Source: Paenibacillus sp. P25 (lineage in GTDB: Bacteria > Bacillota > Bacilli > Paenibacillales > NBRC-103111). Taken from it: a stretch of 64,000 nucleotides of DNA. The notes under the pieces are model-generated. The model was not told where the DNA came from. It saw only the letters and a program-made list of their open reading frames with translations, and ran no database searches. Location of the stretch: positions 2,046,001 through 2,110,000 of the forward strand of contig CP085629.1 in NCBI GenBank assembly GCA_024704175.1, written 5' to 3'. Shown here piece by piece: positions 57,955 to 64,000 of this stretch. Made by a program: the position numbers and the translations under genes. Each line of letters begins with the position of its first letter. The first letter of the stretch is position 1.

Positions 57955-59398
57955 TCACGCACCATCCTGCGTTCCCCCTTCGCCCGCTGAATTTTATATT
58001 TGTCCAGCTTATACTGCAGCGCCTGCCGCCGAAGTCCAAGCGCCTCGGCCGTTTTGCTGACGTTGCCCTGATATTTCTCCAGCATGCCGACAATGACGTT
58101 GCGCTCAAGCTCGTCGAGCATTCCGGGCAGATCGATTTCCTGCGGCAGCGACAGCGGGCGGGTGAGCGTAAGCTCCTCTTTGTCCTTTCGGAAAACATAC
58201 GCAGGCAAATGATGCTCCTCGATCAGCTCTTGACCGGCATCCATCATATTGAACGCCGATTCCAGCGCATGCTCCAATTCACGGATGTTGCCGGGCCAGT
58301 GATAACGCATCATGCCCTGCAGCGCCGGCTCGCAAATTCCCTTCACATCCATACCGAACATCTCGTTGAAGCCGGCGATGAAATGGTCGGCAAGCTCCTC
58401 GATATCGCCTTTACGCTCCTGTAAAGAAGGAAGGACGATGGTCACGACGTTGAGCCGGTAAAACAAATCGGAACGGATGATTCCGCTTTGCAGGGCCTCG
58501 TCCGGCGATACGTTCATGGCGGAGATGATTCTGACGTCGACCTCCTGTTCGGAGCCGTCGCCGACGCGGCGCACCTTCTTATCCTGTAGAACGCGAAGCA
58601 GCTTGGATTGAAGCGGAAGATCGAGGCTGTTCAGCTCGTCGAGGAAGAGCGTTCCTTGATTCGCCTGCTCGAATAGTCCCGGCCGGTCTATCGCTCCGGT
58701 AAATGCCCCCTTTGCGTTCCGAAGAGCAGTCCTTCCAGCGGCTCTTTCGGCACCGCTGCACAATTGAGTGCCAGAAACGGCTTATCGCGGCGAATGCTGG
58801 CATTGTGGACGCTTTGCGCAATCAACTCCTTGCCGGTACCCGTCGGACCGCAGATCATGACCGGCGACGGAGTTCGCGACGCTTTCTTGGCCTGCGCTAC
58901 CGCCTGTCGAAATATAGGGTCGGAGCCGATTAAATCGTCGAAATGATAGGTCGCCGTGCCCAGCGACCTCTTCTTTCGTTTCGCATCGATCAACGTCGCC
59001 CTCAACTCGACAATCTGATCGTGCATATGCATCATTTTCGTGACGTCTTTCGCAATTTCCACCGCGCCTATAATTTGGCTTCCTTCGTATAACGGGAAGG
59101 TACTGTTGATCGACGTAATCTTCTTTCCTTTAATGTTCACGTAGGACTGAATCGATTCGCTCGTGCTGATCCCTTTATCAAGCGCTAAATACAAGGTGCT
59201 GGATTCATTGGTCAAGGACGGGTAGAGGTGGAAGATGTTCTTGCCTAGTACCTGTTCCCTCTCCATGCCGTCGATCTGCGCCATCATTTCGTTGTAAAAT
59301 ACCGTTTGACCGCTTCGGTTAACGATATGTACGCCAACGTTCATCATTTGAAGAATCCATTCAAACTGCGGTGACCAGTGGCTAAATGAAGATTCCAT
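57955..59398 (-). pseudogene. PAS-containing sigma-54-dependent activator (KamR/RocR-like; frameshifted)
   Basis: Enhancer-binding protein. An N-terminal PAS domain (residues about 10-130: GVHIVNRSGQTVFYNEMM) is followed by the AAA+ domain: Walker A GPTGTGKE, the sigma-54 contact loop GAFTGA, Walker B LFLDELN, and YHWPGNIRELEHALE. The C-terminal Fis-type helix-turn-helix is NVSKTAEALGLRRQALQYKL. The frame is lost near 58706-58713 just before GAFTGA; one more base restores it. As read, the C-terminal frame runs on to 57756 inside rpoN; one more G in the run at 57974-57978 would give a stop at 57955. Likely activator of the kamA promoter. Confidence 0.88.
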
Positions 59399-59429
59399 TC
59401 GCGTTCCTCCAAAAGTCAGATCGCCATGC

Positions 59430-60614
59430 TTAGCCTATACACAAGTTTTCGTAGATAACGGCGATTCCCATCCCGCCTGCCATGCACAGGGTCACCAAGC
59501 CGTACTTGACCTTGCTCCGCAGCATTTCATGCATCAGCGTCACGGTCAATTTCGCACCCGTCGCACCGACCGGATGGCCGAGGGCGATCGCCCCGCCGTT
59601 GACATTCACGCGCTTTGGATCGAGATCAAGCTCGCGGATGACGGCGATCGCTTGGGCGGCAAACGCCTCGTTCAGCTCGATAAGCCCGATCTGTTCCAAA
59701 CGAAGGCCGGCCTTATGCAGCGCTTTGCGAACCGCCGGCACCGGTCCGATCCCCATCTCCTGCGGATCGACGCCCGCGCTGGCGTATGCCTTGATTTGAA
59801 CCAGCGGATTAATGCCCCTAAGCTCTGCCGTATCGCGCGACATCAGGAGGACGGCGGCCGCTCCGTCGTTCATCGGGCAGGCATTGCCGGCCGTGATCGT
59901 TCCGCCTTGCCTGAATACCGGGGCTAGCCGGCTTAACCGATCCAGCGAAACGTCCGGCCTGACGGATTCATCCCGCATAAACATACGGGTTCCGCTTCGT
60001 TCCGTGATTTGCAGCGGGACGATTTCCTCGGCAAACCGGCCGGCCCGCTCGGCTTCGCTTGCTTTGAGGTGGTCGCCGCTTGCGAACCGGTCCTGCTCCT
60101 CCCGGGAAATGCCGTAACGTTCCGCCAGTCTTTCCGCCGTCATCCCCATGTGCTCACCTGCAATGGAACAGATCAATCCGTCCGACAACAGCGCATCGTC
60201 CATCTGGAGATGACCGAACTTCCCTCCCCAACGGTTCCGTACCAAATACGGCACGCCGCTCATGCTTTCCACGCCTCCGGCTATGACGATGTCGTCCTGC
60301 CCGGAAGCGATGGCGGCCGAAGCCGAGGCAATCGCCTGCAGACTGGAGCCGCATGCTTTGATGATCACATGGCCGGGAATTTCCTTCGGGAAACCGGCCA
60401 TAATGGAGCTGATTCTCGCCGAATTTAAGCCGCCGCCGTGTACGTAGCCGTGGCCGAAAATAATTTCATCGACCGCGTTCTTAGGCAAATCTACTTGCTT
60501 CATCAGTCCTTCCAGCACTTGACGCCCGAGCTCTGCCGCCGGTATGTCCCGCAGTGCCTTGCCGAAAGCCCCGGCGGCGGTCCGGACCCCGGCCGCAATG
60601 ACGACTTGCTTCAT
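59430..60614 (-). CDS. Acetyl-CoA C-acetyltransferase (thiolase)
   Basis: 394 residues. The nucleophile Cys is in IIKACGSSLQAIASA, the catalytic His in GGAIALGHPVGATGAK, and the second Cys in LCMAGGMG. ELNEAFAAQAIAV is the usual active-site block. It joins or splits acetoacetyl-CoA and acetyl-CoA. The start overlaps the stop of the MFS gene by four bases (ATGA), so it is in the same operon as the transporters and deglycase; the activator gene follows 31 bases later. Acetoacetate from lysine or tyrosine breakdown could be the link, but no CoA-transferase gene is in the window. Confidence 0.93.
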   Translation of the reverse strand: MKQVVIAAGVRTAAGAFGKALRDIPAAELGRQVLEGLMKQVDLPKNAVDEIIFGHGYVHGGGLNSARISSIMAGFPKEIPGHVIIKACGSSLQAIASASAAIASGQDDIVIAGGVESMSGVPYLVRNRWGGKFGHLQMDDALLSDGLICSIAGEHMGMTAERLAERYGISREEQDRFASGDHLKASEAERAGRFAEEIVPLQITERSGTRMFMRDESVRPDVSLDRLSRLAPVFRQGGTITAGNACPMNDGAAAVLLMSRDTAELRGINPLVQIKAYASAGVDPQEMGIGPVPAVRKALHKAGLRLEQIGLIELNEAFAAQAIAVIRELDLDPKRVNVNGGAIALGHPVGATGAKLTVTLMHEMLRSKVKYGLVTLCMAGGMGIAVIYENLCIG

Positions 60615-61850
60615 CGTTCCATCTCCCTTCCCGCTCTCTCAGTTATACCCTGCGCGCCGCTTGATCTGCCGATTCGGTCATAGAAGTAAAATGCCGCCGC
60701 GACCATCATGAAGCACATCAACATCGTGATCAGCATGACCGGCGGCCGGAACCGGTCATACAGCAGTCCCCCGATCAGCGGTCCCAGCATGCGCCCCGCC
60801 GATGCGAACCCGTTCGCGATGCCTTGATACAATCCGACTTTCCCCTTCGGCGCGAGCTCGGAAGCGGTGGCCGGAACGGCCGGCCAAATGAAGACTTCGC
60901 CCATGGTAACGATCACCATCCCGGCCACGAATCCCCAGTAACGCTCCGTTGCCAGCAGCACCGCAGCGGAAAGGATAAATAATAAGCTTCCTGCGAGCAG
61001 CTGTGACCGCTGAGTGACGGTGTAATGCATTTTCATCCAAGCGATGAACGGCTGCGCTGCAACAATCAAAATTCCGTTGATCGTCCAAAGCAGGCTGTAA
61101 GAGGAAATCGGATACCCGAGATCCGTCATATATTTTGAAATATTGGCCCACCACTGGGAATAGACCACCCAGCAGTTCATGAAGCCAGCACATAGAACAA
61201 GGAGCGCGGCCAGCTTGGCTTTGCTCTGAACATCCGGCAGGGAGTTTGGCTCCGCCGGGCGTTCGTCCCCAGCCCTAAGAAGGGAGCGCTCGTGTCCGGC
61301 CCCTCGCAGACCGCGGAAGATCAGGAGTGTAAAAGCGGCATACGTGATACCGTTCACGACGAACACGGCCGTAAACGAATGCTCGGCGATAAAGCCGCCG
61401 AAGGATGCGCCCGCCGCCATCCCCACGTTTTGTGCGATATAGATTAAATTAAAGGCCTTGAGTCCCCCTCCGGCCAGACTCCGCCGACGGATGCATACAG
61501 CACAGGGGCAATGAAACCCGCGCATATGCCCAGGATGATCATGACCGCAACGTAGGCGGTGAAGTGCTGGTAGAAGGCAAGCAGCAGCAGGCAACCGCTG
61601 GACACGCACCCGCCGATCAGGATCGACGATTTGCTGCCGATCTTGTCATAGGCATAGCCGCCGATGAAGCCGCCGGCCGTTTCCCCAGCGATTGGATCAT
61701 CAGCACAAAGCCTGCCCATGCAACCGACCGCCCGAAGCTTTCGGTGACAAAAATCGTATCCGCAGCGGCCACATAAAGGAACTGCCGGCGCTTCGGATCA
61801 GAGCGGCCGCGGCAAATATCCGCATTTTTCCGGGATAGCGCGTCTTCATG
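60611..61850 (-). pseudogene. MFS transporter (three frameshifts)
   Basis: Twelve-helix major facilitator protein. Readable segments: FAAAALIRSAGSSFMWPL, TESFGRSVAWAGFVLMIQSL, ETAGGFIGGYAYDKIGSKSSIL (motif A region), FNLIYIAQNVGMAAGASFGG, FIWPAVPATASELAPKGKVG and PLIGGLLYDRF. Breaks at 61749-61753, 61683-61686 and 61463-61467 are each mended by one more base, giving about 413 residues. The ATG at 61850 is two bases after the deglycase stop and the end overlaps the thiolase start, so all are one transcript. Probably imports or exports the substrate or product of the deglycase/lysine pathway. Confidence 0.78.
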
Positions 61851-61852
61851 GT

Positions 61853-62866
61853 TTAATAGTCCATCACCCGGTAATACCTTCTCATATCCAGCGAATGATT
61901 TCTTTCACGCTCCAAGTAGACACTGATGCGGCTGACTACCGCCCAATGGACACTGACGGCAAAATATTTGCGGAACGTTTCGTGAATGCCGTTCAAAACA
62001 AAATCTTTCGTATCGATGACCGTGAGCTCGTTTGTAATTTTTTCCGCAAACTTCTGTACGCGGTCTGCAAGCGGCCGGCTCTCGTCCTCCCCTTTCATCA
62101 GCATGACACTCATGCCTGGTTCCAGAAGCTCGAGTGTGCCATGGAAAAATTCGGCGGCATGCACGGACTTCGTACGGATCCACTGCATTTCTTCGAGGAT
62201 GCACATCGCGAAGGAGTAAGTGTTGCCCCATAAGCTGCCGGAACCGATGAGCATATGGAAATCCGTATCCTTGTGCCGGATTGCAAACTGCTCCGCCCGG
62301 CTGTCGAACACCTCCACCGCTTCGACAAGCGCCTTCGGCAGCGACTCCACTTCTTTCGTAAATTGGTCGTAAGGGACAAATTCGTTGTTGTTGTGCATGA
62401 AACGGAAGGTAAACATGTATAGGAACAGAAAGAAGGCATCGAAGGAATGCTTCTGGTCGCCAGTCGTGACACAGTAGTCGACGGCCCTAGCAAATGGCGT
62501 GCCCGGTTCGGCTGCGAGCCCGATCGTCGTCGCGCCTTTCGTCTTGCAGAATTGGACTGCGGCCAATGTCTCCGGCGTCGTTCCGGAAACCGAAGCGAAG
62601 ATGCATACCGATTCCTTGGTTAGACGCTTGCAGCCGCTGGCAATGAGTTCGGCGGCGATTTCCGCATGGACTTCCAACGTGGAATAGGACTTGAGCATGT
62701 ATTCGTAAGGGTACATCAGGGCGATGGTTCCGCCGGCACCGATGAGAAAAATGTTTTTATATCCATTAGCGCATATGTCGTCGACGATCTGTTCAATACG
62801 CTCTCTCTGCGCCAGACCGACGTGCCCTACGATTCTCATAAATAAATCCGGGTCAAATTTCAGCAT
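61853..62866 (-). CDS. SIS-domain protein, FrlB-like fructosamine deglycase
   Basis: About 337 residues with two SIS domains. IFLIGAGGTIALMYPYEYML, AELIASGCKRLTKESVCIFASVSGTTPETLAA and the C-terminus RNHSLDMRRYYRVMDY match the FrlB/fructoselysine-6-phosphate deglycase group. Other blocks are VTTGDQKHSFDAFFLFLYMF and VHAAEFFHGTLELLE. FrlB releases lysine and glucose 6-phosphate from phosphorylated fructoselysine. No FrlD-type kinase is visible here. Start ATG at 62866 behind GGAGG (7 bases); the open frame extends 35 codons further. Flanked by two MFS genes in the operon leading to rpoN and kamA. Confidence 0.82.
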   Translation of the reverse strand: MLKFDPDLFMRIVGHVGLAQRERIEQIVDDICANGYKNIFLIGAGGTIALMYPYEYMLKSYSTLEVHAEIAAELIASGCKRLTKESVCIFASVSGTTPETLAAVQFCKTKGATTIGLAAEPGTPFARAVDYCVTTGDQKHSFDAFFLFLYMFTFRFMHNNNEFVPYDQFTKEVESLPKALVEAVEVFDSRAEQFAIRHKDTDFHMLIGSGSLWGNTYSFAMCILEEMQWIRTKSVHAAEFFHGTLELLEPGMSVMLMKGEDESRPLADRVQKFAEKITNELTVIDTKDFVLNGIHETFRKYFAVSVHWAVVSRISVYLERERNHSLDMRRYYRVMDY

Positions 62867-64000
62867 CATTCTGCCTCCTGGTAGATGAAGATTCTGTTCC
62901 TTGACTTCGATTCGCCTCGGGCAGCCTCCGTGCCAAATAGGCAACGCACCCGATGCAGAGCAAAACCGCAAAAAGAAAAACGAAGATGAGCGCGAAACCG
63001 GTCTGAAGCCCGCGATTCGAAGAGACCGCGCCGATCACCGAGTTGGCAAGCAAGCTCCCGATGCCCGAAGCGGTAAAAAGATACCCCAAAACCACCCCCG
63101 CATCCTTCGCGTGCAGCGTGCATGCGATGGACGTGATCGTTGGGAAAATGGTGGAAAAGCCGATTCCCGCCGCAATGATGAACGGCGCGCACTGTTGCTC
63201 CCGAAGACGGCGATCCCCAGCGAGACGATGGCGGCGCATACGCTGAGCAGAACCGCCTTTAACTGGCCGATTCGGTTGACCCACCAGTGCCCGGTCAGCC
63301 TGCCCGCCGTGAAGACGAGAAAAAGCCCGATAAATAATAGGAGGCTTCCGCAATCGAGAGACCTCGGACCTCGACCAGGTATGTCGGCGACCAGGTTGAG
63401 AAACCGACTTCGGCCATCACATAGGCGCCGATGGCGGCGAGCAGGCTGATGAGCAGGTACGACATCGGCAGTCTTGAACGGGAGCGGGACAGCGTACCGG
63501 AAGTGGGGACCGATTCCTGGCCCCCGGGCGTCAGCTTCCCATAGCGCAACAGCGCCGCCATGGCGGCAATGCTTCCCAGAAAAGCGAGCTCCGCCCAGTA
63601 GCCGCTGCGCCATTCTCCCGTTGACAATGCCCGGGCGCCGATCAATGGCAGTCCTGTGGCGCCCAGTCCGTAGAAGCCGTGCAGCCAGTTGAAATAACGC
63701 GTCCGATCTTTAGCCGAAGCGACCACCGCAGGCACGGCGCCGTTCAAGCCGATTTCGAACACCCCGTTACCGAAGCCGGCGATGACGAAGCCTGCGATGA
63801 AAGGAAGGGGGCTCTTGAACATTAAGTAGATGAAGATTCCCGCTCCGGATGCCGCTGCGCCGACCAGTGTGGCCGTCTTAAGCCCCGTCCGGTCGACGAC
63901 CAGGCCGCCCGCGAAGGAACCGGTCAAGTAACCGACCGAACCGGCCGTAAAAGCGAGGCTGATCTGCCAATAGTTCAACTGCAGATCCGTCTGAATCATT
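62853..64000 (-). pseudogene. MFS transporter (two frameshifts, start beyond window)
   Basis: Major facilitator protein, cut by the window end before helix 1. WQISLAFTAGSVGYLTGSFAGGLVVDRTGLKTATLVG holds motif A. GFGNGVFEIGLNGAVPAVVA and NWLHGFYGLGATGLPLIG resemble FucP/FGNGF-type sugar importers. Breaks at 63320-63324 (one more T gives SGFFLVFTAGRLTGHWW) and 63201-63203 (one more G gives FGEQQCAPFIIAAG) are easily mended. The stop at 62853 overlaps the deglycase start by 14 bases. A role in importing glycated amino acid or sugar is inferred from context. Confidence 0.75.

Overview
The window looks like the chromosome of a Paenibacillus-like soil Firmicute. Nearly every gene has an AGGAGG-type ribosome-binding site. 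It carries YesM-type sensor kinases with AraC-type response regulators, Lpl-type sugar ABC importers, a secreted protein with a copper-amine-oxidase-like stalk domain, and a lysine 2,3-aminomutase under a sigma-54 promoter. Nearly all genes are on the minus strand. No rRNA, tRNA, CRISPR array, insertion sequence or prophage was seen.

Layout. 1-10.4 kb holds a partial sensor kinase, an MFS exporter, a SnoaL-like protein, two AraC regulators, a decayed DHA2 exporter, a GH127 beta-L-arabinofuranosidase and an HxlR-controlled NAD(P)-binding protein/DUF2269 pair. 10.5-15 kb is an operon of a secreted alginate-lyase-like lipoprotein and two SEDS glycosyltransferases (FtsW-like and RodA-like). 15-22 kb carries a DUF488/DUF5131 pair, a WYL regulator with DinB, a dual-specificity phosphatase, a protein with eCIS-cargo-like motifs, and zwf. 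22.4-28.3 kb is an ABC importer with a PhnP-like phosphodiesterase and a GntR/LacI-type regulator. 28.6-37.2 kb holds redox enzymes with a MarR regulator, the tyrosine catabolic operon hppD-flavin reductase-fahA-hmgA, and an MFS exporter with its MarR regulator. 37.6-52.7 kb is a G+C-rich island for rhamnose-containing polysaccharide: two rhamnosidase-type glycoside hydrolases, an ABC importer, a two-component system and two secreted DUF6528 proteins. 53-64 kb is a lysine module: MFS, FrlB-like deglycase, MFS, thiolase, sigma-54 activator, rpoN, then kamA, a tiny YokU-like protein and ablB behind a consensus -24/-12 promoter.

How the genes work together. The last module carries its sigma factor, its activator and its target operon side by side. 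It could release lysine from glycated lysine, then convert it to beta-lysine and N-epsilon-acetyl-beta-lysine. Several other sets pair a regulator with visible palindromic operators (HxlR, two MarR, WYL/DinB).

Caution. About thirty single-base frameshifts break otherwise well-preserved genes. Almost all are repaired by adding one base to a short homopolymer run. I read most as sequencing or assembly deletions. These genes are typed 'pseudogene' because the sequence as given is broken, but many may be intact in the organism. The DHA2 remnant at 4.3-4.9 kb looks like genuine decay.
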